This document shows positions 44,264 to 53,348 of a DNA stretch of 64,000 nucleotides, in pieces. The position numbers were made by a program, and so were the translations under genes. The first letter of the stretch is position 1. Each line of letters begins with the position of its first letter. Source of the DNA: Streptomyces sp. DSM 110735 (lineage in GTDB: Bacteria; Actinomycetota; Actinomycetes; Streptomycetales; Streptomycetaceae); NCBI RefSeq assembly GCF_016482685.1, contig NZ_JACYHF010000017.1, forward strand, positions 82,542-146,541, in the 5' to 3' direction. The notes under the pieces are model-generated. The model worked only from the letters and a program-made list of their open reading frames with translations, was not told the DNA's origin and did not search any database.

Positions 44264-44410
44264 GGGCTCACTCTCGTCGGGGTCAAGGAAACACCAAGAT
44301 CCCTGCGTAGACGATGTGAGCGCGGTTCACAACCCCCGCACAGGAGGCACCGGCACCTGTGACCGAACCGGTACGGCACCGGTCCGCGTCACCTGTCCCG
44401 AACCGCCGAA

Positions 44411-45403
44411 CTACCGCAGCTTCTGGGCCACTTCGGTCGCCCAGTACGTCAGGATGTTCCGCGCGCCCGCCCGCTTGATCCCCGTCAGGGTCTCGAAGAT
44501 GGCGCGGTCGCGGTCCAGCCAGCCCTTCTCGGCGGCAGCCTCGATCATCGAGTACTCGCCGGAGATCTGGTAGGCGGCGACCGGCACGTCCACCGCGTCC
44601 GCGACCTTCGCGAGCACGTCCAGGTACGGACCCGCGGGCTTGACCATGACCATGTCCGCGCCCTCGGCGAGGTCCAGTTCCAGCTCGCGCAGGGACTCGC
44701 GCAGGTTCGCCGGGTCCTGCTGGTACGCCTTGCGGTCGCCCTGGAGCGAGGAGGCGACAGCCTCGCGGAAGGGACCGTAGAAGGCGGAGGAGTACTTCGC
44801 GGTGTACGCGAGGATCGCCACGTCCTCGCGGCCGATCTGGTCCAGCGCGTCGCGGATGACGCCGATCTGCCCGTCCATCATGCCGCTCGGACCCACGATG
44901 TGGGCGCCCGCGTCCGCCTGGACCTGGGCCATCTCGGCGTACCGCTCCAGGGTGGCGTCGTTGTCGACCCGGCCCTCGGCGTCCAGCACCCCGCAGTGCC
45001 CGTGGTCGGTGAACTCGTCCAGGCACAGGTCGGACATGATCATGAGGTCGTCGCCGACCTCGGCGCGCACGTCGCGCAGGGCGACCTGGAGGATGCCGTC
45101 CGGGTCGGTGCCCGCCGTGCCGAGCGCGTCCTTCTTCGCGTCCTCCGGCACGCCGAACAGCATGATCCCGGAGATCCCCGCCTCGACCGCCTCCAGCGCC
45201 GCCTTCTTCAGGCTGTCCCGGGTGTGCTGCACGACCCCGGGCATCGCCTCGATCGCCACCGGCTCGCTCACGCCCTCGCGGATGAACGCGGGGAGGATGA
45301 AGTCGGCCGGATGCAGCCGCGTCTCCGCGACCATCCGCCGCATGACGGGCGAGGTCCGCAGGCGCCGCGGACGCGTACCGGGAAAGGAACCGTACTTCGA
45401 CAT
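44411..45403 (-). CDS. hemB: Delta-aminolevulinic acid dehydratase (porphobilinogen synthase)
   Basis: HemB condenses two 5-aminolevulinates to porphobilinogen. It is 330 residues. Schiff-base lysines are in YTAKYSSAFYG and VMVKPAGPYLD. The metal region reads DLCLDEFTDHGHCGVL: the usual middle cysteine of the zinc type is replaced by Asp, giving a mixed metal site. hemA, hemC, hemD lie about 1-6 kb to the right in a separate operon. The upstream region to the MerR gene contains no obvious extra coding sequence. Confidence 0.96.
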   Translation of the reverse strand: MSKYGSFPGTRPRRLRTSPVMRRMVAETRLHPADFILPAFIREGVSEPVAIEAMPGVVQHTRDSLKKAALEAVEAGISGIMLFGVPEDAKKDALGTAGTDPDGILQVALRDVRAEVGDDLMIMSDLCLDEFTDHGHCGVLDAEGRVDNDATLERYAEMAQVQADAGAHIVGPSGMMDGQIGVIRDALDQIGREDVAILAYTAKYSSAFYGPFREAVASSLQGDRKAYQQDPANLRESLRELELDLAEGADMVMVKPAGPYLDVLAKVADAVDVPVAAYQISGEYSMIEAAAEKGWLDRDRAIFETLTGIKRAGARNILTYWATEVAQKLR

Positions 45404-45549
45404 ATCCCCTACGCTACGCCCGCCGGACCCCCGCCTTTGCCGACGCCATGTCGGACCAGCGACCACTCCCCGCGCACCCGAGCGGCGCCCCCGACGGTCC
45501 GGACCAGCCCCCTCGCGACGCCGCGAGCACCGCCTCCGAGGAGCGCCCC

Positions 45550-45900
45550 TCACCCGTCCCCCACCAGCCTCTCCAACCGCCCCCGCGTCTCCCGCACCTC
45601 CGCCTCCCGCGCGTCCAGCCGCCCCGCCACCGCGTCCAGCTCCGCCCGCAGACCGGGACACATCTCCAGGCGCGCCCCGTCCGCACCGTCCCGCACACAG
45701 CCGAGATAGCGCCGTACGGTCGCCGTCCCCACCCCCGCCCGGACCATCGCCCGGATCCGCAGCACCCGTACGACATCGGACTCGGCGTAGCGCCGGTAGC
45801 CCCCGCTGCCGCGTCCCGGCGCCAGCAGCCCCTGCTCCTCGTAGTGCCGCAGCGACCGCGCGCTCACCCCGGTCCGCGCCGCCAGCTCCCCGATCAGCAC
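45550..45900 (-). CDS. MerR-family transcriptional regulator
   Basis: A 116-residue MerR with the helix-turn-helix LIGELAARTGVSARSLRHYEE at the N-terminus and a short dimer helix. It lacks an effector domain. The GTG at 45900 is divergent from a hydrolase gene at 45955, with the MerR-type promoter and palindrome between them. Two cysteines (LGCVRDG, LEMCPGL) are in the dimer region and could sense metal or redox change. Regulation of the hydrolase gene is inferred from the operator. Confidence 0.88.
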   Translation of the reverse strand: MLIGELAARTGVSARSLRHYEEQGLLAPGRGSGGYRRYAESDVVRVLRIRAMVRAGVGTATVRRYLGCVRDGADGARLEMCPGLRAELDAVAGRLDAREAEVRETRGRLERLVGDG

Positions 45901-45914
45901 GCGCCCCCCTCGCC

Positions 45915-45946
45915 TTGACCTTCACACCGGTGTGAACCCGTACCGT
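45915..45946 (+). promoter_or_regulatory. MerR-type promoter with perfect 16-bp palindrome
   Basis: TTGACC (45915-45920) and TACCGT (45941-45946) have a 20-base spacer. The palindrome TTCACACCGGTGTGAA at 45921-45936 fills it. The transcript would start within a few bases of the ATG at 45955, so it is essentially leaderless. Confidence 0.85.
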
Positions 45947-45954
45947 CCTCCACC

Positions 45955-46521
45955 ATGACGACACCGGCAACGCATCCCCGCGCCACGATCATCCACGGCT
46001 ACGGCGCGACCCCGAAGGACCACTGGTTCCCCTGGCTCGCCGAGCGTCTGGAGGAGCGCGGCGTCCGCACGACCGTCCCCGCCCTCCCGGACACGGACCA
46101 TCCCGACCCCGACCGGTGGACGTCCGCCGCGGGCGCCGCCCTCGGCACCCCCGACGCCCGCACCACGGTCGTCGCCCACAGCCTCGGCTGCCTCACCGTC
46201 CTGCGCCGTCTGAGCACCCTGCGCGGCGACTGGCGCCTGGGCACCCTGGTCCTGGTCTCCGGGTTCGTCGCCCCGCTCCCCGCGATACCCGAGCTGGACC
46301 CGTTCATCGCCGGTGGCTGCGACCCCACCCCCCTCCCCGCCCGCATCGACCACCTCACGGTCCTCCGCTCGGACGCCGACCCCCTGGTCCCCGCCTCCCA
46401 CACCGACCACCTCGCCACCCTCCTCGGCACCACAGCCCGGGTGATCTCCGGCGCGGGTCACTTCCTGGCGGACGACGGGGTCACCGAGCTGCCCGAGGCG
46501 CTCGGAGCGATCAGGGTCTGA
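45955..46521 (+). CDS. RBBP9/YdeN-type alpha/beta hydrolase
   Basis: A 188-residue serine hydrolase of the RBBP9 group. The nucleophile Ser is in VVAHSLGC, the entry motif is IIHGYGATPKDHWFPW, and the His is in ISGAGHFLADDG. The acid is probably Asp in VLRSDADPLVP. Substrate unknown. It is controlled by a MerR-type promoter and a perfect operator. The adjacent divergent MerR gene is its likely regulator. The gene ends at a terminator. Confidence 0.88.
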   Translation: MTTPATHPRATIIHGYGATPKDHWFPWLAERLEERGVRTTVPALPDTDHPDPDRWTSAAGAALGTPDARTTVVAHSLGCLTVLRRLSTLRGDWRLGTLVLVSGFVAPLPAIPELDPFIAGGCDPTPLPARIDHLTVLRSDADPLVPASHTDHLATLLGTTARVISGAGHFLADDGVTELPEALGAIRV

Positions 46522-46527
46522 ACAAGC

Positions 46528-46561
46528 GAGCGGGGTGCCCCCCGAAGGGAACACCCCGCTC
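46528..46561. terminator. Hairpin between convergent hydrolase and hemD
   Basis: A stem GAGCGGGGTG with its complement CACCCCGCTC and a 14-base loop lies 6 bases after the hydrolase stop and 15 before the hemD stop. Confidence 0.78.
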
Positions 46562-46576
46562 ATGCCGTGCCGGACC

Positions 46577-48283
46577 TCACGTCGTCGTACGACGCCTCCG
46601 CGCCCCCGGACGCCGCTCGCTCGGGCGGGTCACCGGGTCGCCCGCCTCCAGCGCGGCGGTACGCCGCTTGGTGCCGAACGCGGCGAGGGCTTCCGCCAGC
46701 TTGTGGACGGACGGCTCGGGAGCCATGACGTCCACGCGCAGACCGTGTTCCTCGGCCGTCTTGGCGGTCGCCGGACCGATGCAGGCGATGATCGTGACGT
46801 TGTGCGGCTTGCCCGCGATGCCGACCAGGTTGCGGACGGTCGAGGACGAGGTGAACAGGACCGCGTCGAAACCGCCGCCCTTGATCGCCTCACGGGTCTC
46901 CGCCGGGGGCGGCGAGGCGCGGACGGTGCGGTACGCCGTGACGTCGTCGACCTCCCAGCCCAGCTCGATCAGCCCCGCCACCAGCGTCTCGGTGGCGATG
47001 TCGGCACGCGGCAGGAAGACACGGTCGATCGGGTCGAAGACCGGGTCGTACGGCGGCCAGTCCTCCAGAAGCCCCGCCGCCGACTGCTCGCCGCTCGGCA
47101 CCAGGTCCGGCTTCACACCGAAGTCGATCAGCGCCGCCGCGGTCTGCTCGCCCACCGCGGCGACCTTGATGCCCGCGAAGGCACGCGCGTCGAGCCCGTA
47201 CTCCTCGAACTTCTCGCGCACCGCCTTGACCGCGTTGACCGAGGTGAACGCGATCCACTCGTAGCGCCCGGTGACCAGACCCTTGACCGCGCGCTCCATC
47301 TGCTGCGGGGTGCGCGGCGGCTCGACGGCGATGGTCGGGACCTCGTGCGGCACCGCGCCGTAGGAGCGGAGCTGGTCGGAGAGCGACGCCGCCTGCTCCT
47401 TCGTGCGCGGCACGAGGACCTTCCAGCCGAACAGCGGCTTGGACTCGAACCAGGAGAGCTGGTCGCGGCGGGCGGCGGCGGAACGCTCACCCACCACGGC
47501 TATCACCGGGCGCCCGCCCTCCGGGGACGGCAGCACCTTCGCCTGCTTCAGCGTCTGCGCGATCGTGCCGAGCGTCGCCGACCAGGTCCGCTGCCGGGTG
47601 GTCGTACCCGCGACGGTGACCGTCATCGGGGTGTCCGGCTTGCGTCCCGCCGAGACCAGCTCGGCCGCCGCGGCGGCGACGGAGTCCAGCGCGGTGGAGA
47701 CGACCACCGTGCCGTCCGAGGCGCCGACCTCGGTCCAGCAGCGGGCGGAGGCGGTACGCGCGTCCACGAAGCGCACGTCCGCGCCCTGCGCGTCCCGCAA
47801 CGGCACACCGGCGTACGCGGGCACACCGGTCGCGGCGGCGACACCGGGGACGACCTCGAAGGGCACCCCGGCGGCGGCGCAGGCCAGCATCTCCTCGGCG
47901 GCGTCCGTGTCGAGTCCCGGATCACCGGAAACCGCACGCACGACCCGCCTGCCGCCACGCGCGGCCTCCATGACAAGATGAGCGGCATCCCGGGCAGCGG
48001 CCGGGACCCCAACGGTTGTTGACGTGCCGTCAACCACCGTCAACTGGGGTGCGCCCGCGCCCGTGGACGCGTCCGAGGAGACCTCCGTCGGTACGACGGA
48101 GACACCCGGGCGGGCGTGCGTCCGGATCACGTCGAGCACATCGGGCTCGGCGACCAGGACGTCCGCGATCCCCAGCGCCTCCACGGCGCGCAGAGTCAGC
48201 AGTCCCGGATCTCCGGGTCCGGCACCCAGGAAGGTGACGTGACCGTGTTCCGGACGGGCGGCGGGAAGGGTGGTGGGGCTCAA
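46577..48283 (-). CDS. hemD: Uroporphyrinogen-III synthase with N-terminal methyltransferase-like domain
   Basis: A 568-residue fused enzyme. The N-terminal half resembles uroporphyrinogen-III C-methyltransferase (VTFLGAGPGDPGLLTLRAV, SGDPGLDTDAAEEML). The C-terminal half is the uroporphyrinogen-III synthase, which closes and inverts ring D of hydroxymethylbilane (KVLVPRTKEQAASL, WIAFTSVNAVKAV, FLPRADIATETLVAGL, FTSSSTVRNL). A TTG start at 48283 overlaps the hemC stop as TTGA. The tail is Arg-rich. It is the last gene of the rex-hemACD operon. Confidence 0.95.
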   Translation of the reverse strand: MSPTTLPAARPEHGHVTFLGAGPGDPGLLTLRAVEALGIADVLVAEPDVLDVIRTHARPGVSVVPTEVSSDASTGAGAPQLTVVDGTSTTVGVPAAARDAAHLVMEAARGGRRVVRAVSGDPGLDTDAAEEMLACAAAGVPFEVVPGVAAATGVPAYAGVPLRDAQGADVRFVDARTASARCWTEVGASDGTVVVSTALDSVAAAAAELVSAGRKPDTPMTVTVAGTTTRQRTWSATLGTIAQTLKQAKVLPSPEGGRPVIAVVGERSAAARRDQLSWFESKPLFGWKVLVPRTKEQAASLSDQLRSYGAVPHEVPTIAVEPPRTPQQMERAVKGLVTGRYEWIAFTSVNAVKAVREKFEEYGLDARAFAGIKVAAVGEQTAAALIDFGVKPDLVPSGEQSAAGLLEDWPPYDPVFDPIDRVFLPRADIATETLVAGLIELGWEVDDVTAYRTVRASPPPAETREAIKGGGFDAVLFTSSSTVRNLVGIAGKPHNVTIIACIGPATAKTAEEHGLRVDVMAPEPSVHKLAEALAAFGTKRRTAALEAGDPVTRPSERRPGARRRRTTT

Positions 48284-49239
48284 AGTGCTCGCTCCCCCAT
48301 CAGACCGGCCGCGCCCTGGGCGAGCATCTCGGCGGCCAGCTCGCGACCGAGCGCCGTCGCCTGCTCGTGCGTCTGGGGCACGGGACCGGTGGTGGACAAC
48401 TGCACCGTCCGCGAGCCGTCGGTGGTGCCGACGACGCCGCGCAGGCGCATTTCCTTGACAGTTGACCCGCCGGCCAGGAGGTCGGCCAGCGCGCCCACAG
48501 GGGCGCTGCAGCCGGCCTCCAGGGCGGCGAGCAATGACCGTTCGGCGGTGACGGCGGCCCGCGTGGACGGGTCGTCGAGCTCGCCGAGTACCGCGACGAG
48601 GGCAGCGTTGTCCGCGGCACACTCGATCGCCAGGGCCCCCTGGCCGGGGGCGGGCAGAACCGTGTCGACCGACAGGAAGTCGGTCACCTCGTCGATCCGG
48701 CCGATCCGGTTGAGTCCGGCGGCGGCGAGGACGACGGCGTCGAGCCGTCCCTCGCGCACGTATCCGACGCGGGTGTCGATGTTGCCGCGGATCGGGACCG
48801 TCTCGATGTCCAGTCCGTGGGCGCGGGCGTACGCGTTCAACTGCGCCATGCGGCGCGGCGAACCGGTGCCGATACGGGCGCCGCGCGGCAGGTCGGTGAA
48901 CTTCAGCGCGTCGCGCGCCACGATCACGTCACGCGGGTCCTCGCGCTCGGGGACGGCGGCCAGCGCCAGCTCCTCGGGCTGCGAAGTGGGCAGGTCCTTG
49001 AGCGAGTGCACGGCGAAGTCCACCTCGCCGCGCGCCAGCGCGTCGCGCAGCGCGGTGACGAACACACCGGTGCCGCCGATCTGCGCGAGCGCCTCGCGGG
49101 AGACGTCGCCGTACGTGGTGATCTCGACCAGCTCGACGGGCCGGCCGGTCACCCGGCTCACGGCCTCGGCCACCAGCCCGGACTGGGCCATGGCGAGCTT
49201 GCTGCGCCTGGTCCCCAGTCTCAGTGCGTTGTCAGTCAT
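48280..49239 (-). CDS. hemC: Porphobilinogen deaminase (hydroxymethylbilane synthase)
   Basis: HemC joins four porphobilinogens to hydroxymethylbilane. It is 319 residues. The dipyrromethane cofactor Cys is in LEAGCSAPVGA; substrate-binding motifs include LRLGTRRSKLAMAQ, VHSLKDLP and GTGSPRRMAQL. The ATG at 49239 overlaps the hemA stop as ATGA. Confidence 0.97.
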   Translation of the reverse strand: MTDNALRLGTRRSKLAMAQSGLVAEAVSRVTGRPVELVEITTYGDVSREALAQIGGTGVFVTALRDALARGEVDFAVHSLKDLPTSQPEELALAAVPEREDPRDVIVARDALKFTDLPRGARIGTGSPRRMAQLNAYARAHGLDIETVPIRGNIDTRVGYVREGRLDAVVLAAAGLNRIGRIDEVTDFLSVDTVLPAPGQGALAIECAADNAALVAVLGELDDPSTRAAVTAERSLLAALEAGCSAPVGALADLLAGGSTVKEMRLRGVVGTTDGSRTVQLSTTGPVPQTHEQATALGRELAAEMLAQGAAGLMGERAL

Positions 49240-50951
49240 GCCGGTCGGTCCTTCTCGTCTGTGTTGTCCACGGCCCGGGAGACGGCCGCGACCGTCTCGG
49301 GGTCGAGGTCGAACAGGGTGCGCAGCGCGTCCGCGTACCCGGCGCCGCCGGGCTCGGCCGCGAGCTGCTTGACCCGTACGGTCGGCGCGTGCAGCAGCTT
49401 GTCCACGACCCGGTGCACGGCCTGGCGGATCTCGCCGCGCTGGCGCGCGTCCAGACCGGGCAGCCTGCCGTCGAGCCGTGCGATCTCGGCGGCGACGACG
49501 TCGGCGGCCATGGTGCGCAGGGCGACCACGGTCGGGGTGATGTGCTGGGCCCGCTGGGCCGCGCCGAAGGCGGCGACCTCGTCGGAGACGATACGCCTGA
49601 CCTGGTCCACGTCGGCCGCCATCGGCGCGTCGGCGGACGCCTCGGCCAGCGACTCGATGTCCACCAGGCGCACTCCGGCGAGCCGGTGCGCGGCGGCGTC
49701 GATGTCGCGGGGCATGGCGAGGTCGAGCAGGAAGACGGCGGGCGCCGGGCGCGGGATCTCCGCCACGGGCTCGGGCCTGCGGTGCTCGGGGACGCGCCCG
49801 ACGGTCGCGGCGGTCTGGGCGAGCGCGTCGATCAGCCCCGCCTCGGCGCGGGTGTCCTCGACCGCCTTGAGCGCGCGCCCGGTGCCCTGCTCGCGGCGGT
49901 CCACGGTGCCGCCCGCGACCCAGGCGGCGTGCTGCTCCAGGGCGGCGGCGTCGAGCCCGGCCACGGCTGCCTCGCCGTGCACGGAGAAGCCGCTCGCGCC
50001 CTGCACGGCGGCGAGGTCCAGCGGGCAGTTCTCCTCGGTGCCGACGGTGGTCGGCGGCAGCGGCGCCTCGGCGGGCGTACGTCCGCCGTCCGCGACCTCG
50101 GTCGCGACCTCGCCAGTGCGGTCCTTGAGGGCGTCGGCGAGCGCGTCGGCGGTGAGCACCAGACCGGTGGCGCCGGTGCAGGAGACGACGACGTCGGCAC
50201 GTGTCAGTTCGGCGGGGACGGCGTCCATCCGCACGGCGCGCGCGAGGGCGCCCTCGGCGTCGGCGAGGATCTGCGCGAGCCGCTCGGCGCGCTCGAAGGT
50301 CCGGTTGGCGACGACGATCTCGGCGACCCCGGCGCGCGCGAGCGTCGCGGCGGCCAGCGAGGACATCGAACCGGCGCCGATCACCAGCGCCCGGCGTCCC
50401 TCGGCCCACGCCTCGACGTCCTGCCCGGCGGAGAGCTGCTCCAGACCGAAGGTGACCAGGGACTGCCCGGCGCGGTCGATGCCGGTCTCGGAGTGGGCGC
50501 GCTTGCCGACCCTGAGTGCCTGCTGGAAAAGGTCGTTGAGCAGGCGCCCGGCGGTGTGCAGCTCCTGGGCGCGGGCGAGGGAGTCCTTGATCTGACCGAG
50601 GATCTGCCCCTCGCCGACGACCATGGAGTCCAGTCCGCAGGCCACCGAGAAGAGGTGGTGGACGGCGCGGTCCTCGTAGTGCACGTAGAGGTACGGCGTC
50701 AGCTCTTCCAGACCGACCCCGCAGTGCTGGGCGAGCAGCGTGGACAGCTCCGCGACACCGGCGTGGAACTTGTCCACGTCGGCGTACAGCTCGATCCGGT
50801 TGCAGGTGCCGAGCACGGCTGCCTCGGCGGCCGGTTCGGCGGCGACCGTGTCCTGGGCCAGCTTGATCTGGGCGTCCGTGCTCAGCGCGGCTCGCTCCAG
50901 CACGCTCACGGGCGCGCTGCGGTGGCTCAGTCCGACGACGAGGAGGCTCAT
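49236..50951 (-). CDS. hemA: Glutamyl-tRNA reductase
   Basis: HemA reduces Glu-tRNA to glutamate-1-semialdehyde with NADPH, the committed step. It is 571 residues, with the catalytic Cys in VLGTCNRIE, SHRSAPV at the N-terminus, GAGSMSSLAA for the nucleotide domain, and HRVVDKLLHAPTVRVK for the dimer helix. The middle contains an insert of about 110 residues (from GDVEVADGGRT-like to HRRPEPV), as in streptomycete enzymes. The ATG at 50951 overlaps the rex stop as ATGA. Confidence 0.97.
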   Translation of the reverse strand: MSLLVVGLSHRSAPVSVLERAALSTDAQIKLAQDTVAAEPAAEAAVLGTCNRIELYADVDKFHAGVAELSTLLAQHCGVGLEELTPYLYVHYEDRAVHHLFSVACGLDSMVVGEGQILGQIKDSLARAQELHTAGRLLNDLFQQALRVGKRAHSETGIDRAGQSLVTFGLEQLSAGQDVEAWAEGRRALVIGAGSMSSLAAATLARAGVAEIVVANRTFERAERLAQILADAEGALARAVRMDAVPAELTRADVVVSCTGATGLVLTADALADALKDRTGEVATEVADGGRTPAEAPLPPTTVGTEENCPLDLAAVQGASGFSVHGEAAVAGLDAAALEQHAAWVAGGTVDRREQGTGRALKAVEDTRAEAGLIDALAQTAATVGRVPEHRRPEPVAEIPRPAPAVFLLDLAMPRDIDAAAHRLAGVRLVDIESLAEASADAPMAADVDQVRRIVSDEVAAFGAAQRAQHITPTVVALRTMAADVVAAEIARLDGRLPGLDARQRGEIRQAVHRVVDKLLHAPTVRVKQLAAEPGGAGYADALRTLFDLDPETVAAVSRAVDNTDEKDRPA

Positions 50952-51718
50952 GCGGGCATCACGGCGGGTACGTCCCCGTCGGGTCCCTGCTCGGCCGAGT
51001 GCCCGGCGGCGGCGCGCGCGGCGGCGGGCAGCGCGCCGTCGTTCGCGGCGAGTTCCTCGCCCGCCTTGCGCTGCTCGTGGAAGGCGAGGATCTGCAGCTC
51101 GATGGAGAGGTCGACCTTGCGCACGTCGACGCCGTCCGGGACGGTCAGCACGGTCGGCGCGAAGTTCAGGATGGAGGTGACCCCGGCGGCCACGAGCCGG
51201 TCGCAGACCTGCTGGGCGGCGCCTGCCGGGGTGGCGATCACGCCGATGGAGACACCGTTGTCCTCGATGATCTTCTCGAGTTCGTCGGTGTGCCGGACCG
51301 GGATGCCCGCGACCGGCTTACCCGCCATCGCGGGGTCGGCGTCTATCAGCGCCGCGACCCGGAAGCCGCGCGAGGCGAAGCCGCCGTAGTTGGCGAGAGC
51401 CGCGCCGAGGTTGCCGATGCCGACGATGACGACCGGCCAGTCCTGGGTCAGACCCAGCTCGCGGGAGATCTGGTAGACGAGGTACTCGACGTCGTAGCCG
51501 ACACCGCGGGTGCCGTAGGAGCCGAGGTAGGAGAAGTCCTTGCGGAGCTTGGCGGAGTTGACTCCGGCGGCCGCCGCGAGTTCCTCGGAGGAGACCGTGG
51601 GGACCGAACGCTCGGACAGTGCGGTCAGGGCTCGGAGGTACAGCGGAAGCCGGGCGACGGTGGCCTCGGGAATCCCTCGGCTGCGGGTCGCCGGTCGGTG
51701 AGTTCGGCCAGTTGCCAC
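50948..51718 (-). CDS. rex: Redox-sensing repressor Rex
   Basis: Rex represses its operon when NAD+ is high and lets go when NADH rises. It is 256 residues. The winged helix is PEATVARLPLYLRALTAL with SSEELAAAAGVNSAKLRKDF. The nucleotide fold is VVIVGIGNLGAALANY. The GTG at 51718 has AGGAG 5 bases upstream. The Rex operator lies at 51792-51809, about 75 bases upstream. hemA, hemC, hemD follow in tight order. Confidence 0.97.
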   Translation of the reverse strand: MATGRTHRPATRSRGIPEATVARLPLYLRALTALSERSVPTVSSEELAAAAGVNSAKLRKDFSYLGSYGTRGVGYDVEYLVYQISRELGLTQDWPVVIVGIGNLGAALANYGGFASRGFRVAALIDADPAMAGKPVAGIPVRHTDELEKIIEDNGVSIGVIATPAGAAQQVCDRLVAAGVTSILNFAPTVLTVPDGVDVRKVDLSIELQILAFHEQRKAGEELAANDGALPAAARAAAGHSAEQGPDGDVPAVMPA

Positions 51719-51791
51719 GGTGCTCCTGCGGGTAGAGCGGGGCTGGCGGTCATGCGTCCCCGGACCGCCCCGTCGAAAGCAGGCTATGTCT

Positions 51792-51809
51792 TTGTGAACG
51801 TGTGCACAA
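51792..51809. promoter_or_regulatory. Rex operator (ROP) upstream of rex-hemACD
   Basis: The inverted repeat TTGTGAACGTGTGCACAA matches the streptomycete Rex operator TGTGAAC-N-TTCACA with one change. It is centred about 80 bases before the rex start, inside the expected promoter region, so the operon is auto-regulated by redox. Confidence 0.88.
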
Positions 51810-51972
51810 AGATGGTGTCCGATTTGCCCGGCCAACGTGACCGGGGTCACGCGCCCTCTTCCCGGGGCTGTACCTGGGGGCAAAGCTACACACTCCTCGC
51901 GAATCCCGCCCCCGAGACCAAACAGGCGTCCGATCCTAAGCGACGTTCCGGGTGTTCCGGGACGCCTGCGGA

Positions 51973-52269
51973 CTACTTGGTCAGAGCCTTACGAAGGCGG
52001 CTCTCGTCCACGCGCCAGAAGGTGTGCTGCTCACCGTCGACGAGGACGACGGGGATCTGCTCCCAGTACGTGTCGTACAACTCACGGTCCTCGGTGATGT
52101 CCCGGCTCTCCCACGGCACGCCGAGGTCGCCGCAGACCTTTTCGATCACCTGCCGGGCGTCCTCGCAGAGGTGGCAGCCGGGCTTGCGGATCAGGGTGAC
52201 CAGGCGCTCCTGGGGCGCGGGCGCGCGCCGGAAGAGGGGACTCATGCCGCCCATTCTCACTCCGCTCAC
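51973..52269 (-). CDS. Glutaredoxin-like protein
   Basis: A 98-residue thioredoxin-fold protein. The active-site motif is CHLC in KPGCHLCEDARQVIEK, and IPVVLVDGEQHTFW is the cis-Pro region. Such proteins reduce disulphides or act in redox signalling. An AAGGAG lies 5 bases before the GTG at 52269, so I chose it; ATGs at 52254 and 52245 are the alternatives. It lies next to rex but has 254 bases of separate upstream DNA, so it is probably its own unit. It diverges from the HAD-IB gene. Confidence 0.83.
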   Translation of the reverse strand: MSGVRMGGMSPLFRRAPAPQERLVTLIRKPGCHLCEDARQVIEKVCGDLGVPWESRDITEDRELYDTYWEQIPVVLVDGEQHTFWRVDESRLRKALTK

Positions 52270-52360
52270 GCACACTCCTTAACAACGCGGTCGTGCGGAG
52301 TTCACGCGCTTCGAACCTCTCGGCTCCGAAGCGGCGTCACGGACTGGCTATGCTCACGCC

Positions 52361-53281
52361 ATGGCCGCTCTAGGATGGCTCACCCCCCGTAGGCGCTCCG
52401 CCACGGCGCGGAGCGTGTTGGCAGGCGAGGCTGCGGCGGAAGCCGCCCGCAAGTCCGTGCAGAAGGCGCGGGAACCCGAGACCGCCGAGCCGGAGTTCCC
52501 GGTGCTCGGCGACGACCGCGCGGCCGCGTTCTTCGACCTCGACAACACCGTGATGCAGGGCGCCGCGCTGTTCCACTTCGGGCGCGGGCTGTACAAGCGG
52601 AAGTTCTTCGAGACCCGCGACCTCGTCAAGTTCGCCTGGCAGCAGGCGTGGTTCCGGCTGGCCGGGGTCGAGGACCCCGAGCACATGCAGGACGCGCGCG
52701 ACTCGGCGCTCTCCATCGTCAAGGGCCACCGGGTGGCCGAGCTGGAGACGATCGGCGAGGAGATCTACGACGAGTACATGGCCGGCCGCATCTGGCCCGG
52801 CACCCGCGCCCTCGCCCAGGCGCACCTGGACGCGGGACAGAAGGTCTGGCTGGTGACGGCGGCTCCGGTGGAGATCGCCCAGGTCATCGCCCGCCGCCTC
52901 GGGCTGACCGGCGCGCTCGGCACGGTCGCGGAGTCCGTCGACGGCGTCTACACCGGACGCCTGGTGGGCGAGCCCCTGCACGGTCCGGCGAAGGCGGAGG
53001 CGGTGCGCGCCCTGGCCGCCGCCGAGGGTCTGGACCTCGCCCGCTGCGCCGCCTACAGCGACAGCCACAACGACATCCCGATGCTCTCGCTCGTCGGTCA
53101 CCCCTACGCCATCAACCCCGACGCCAAGCTGCGCAAGCACGCCCGCGACAAGGACTGGCGCCTGCGCGACTACCGCACCGGCCGCAAGGCGGCCAAGGTC
53201 GGCATCCCCGCCGCGGCGGGCGTGGGCGCGGTGGCGGGCGGCACGGCGGCGGCGATCGCGCTGACCCGGCGCCGCCGCTGA
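52361..53281 (+). CDS. HAD-IB family hydrolase
   Basis: A 306-residue phosphatase of the SerB-like group. The catalytic motif is FFDLDNTVMQG (first Asp about residue 58). Motif II lies in WLVTAAPVEIAQ, and motif III/IV includes AYSDSHNDIPML. The first 45 residues are helical and polar; the C-terminal 20 residues end in a Gly/Ala/Val hydrophobic stretch that could be a membrane tail. The family dephosphorylates small molecules and may also be a phospholipid-related enzyme. It ends at a terminator before bldN. Confidence 0.88.
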   Translation: MAALGWLTPRRRSATARSVLAGEAAAEAARKSVQKAREPETAEPEFPVLGDDRAAAFFDLDNTVMQGAALFHFGRGLYKRKFFETRDLVKFAWQQAWFRLAGVEDPEHMQDARDSALSIVKGHRVAELETIGEEIYDEYMAGRIWPGTRALAQAHLDAGQKVWLVTAAPVEIAQVIARRLGLTGALGTVAESVDGVYTGRLVGEPLHGPAKAEAVRALAAAEGLDLARCAAYSDSHNDIPMLSLVGHPYAINPDAKLRKHARDKDWRLRDYRTGRKAAKVGIPAAAGVGAVAGGTAAAIALTRRRR

Positions 53282-53315
53282 CCCGCGGTCGCCACCGCCG
53301 CCGAAAGAACCCGGA

Positions 53316-53348
53316 GCCCGGTCCTGACCACTTCAGGACCGGGCTTTT
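53316..53348 (+). terminator. Rho-independent terminator after HAD-IB gene
   Basis: A perfect 12-bp stem (GCCCGGTCCTGA and complement) with a 5-base loop is followed by TTTT. Confidence 0.9.
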
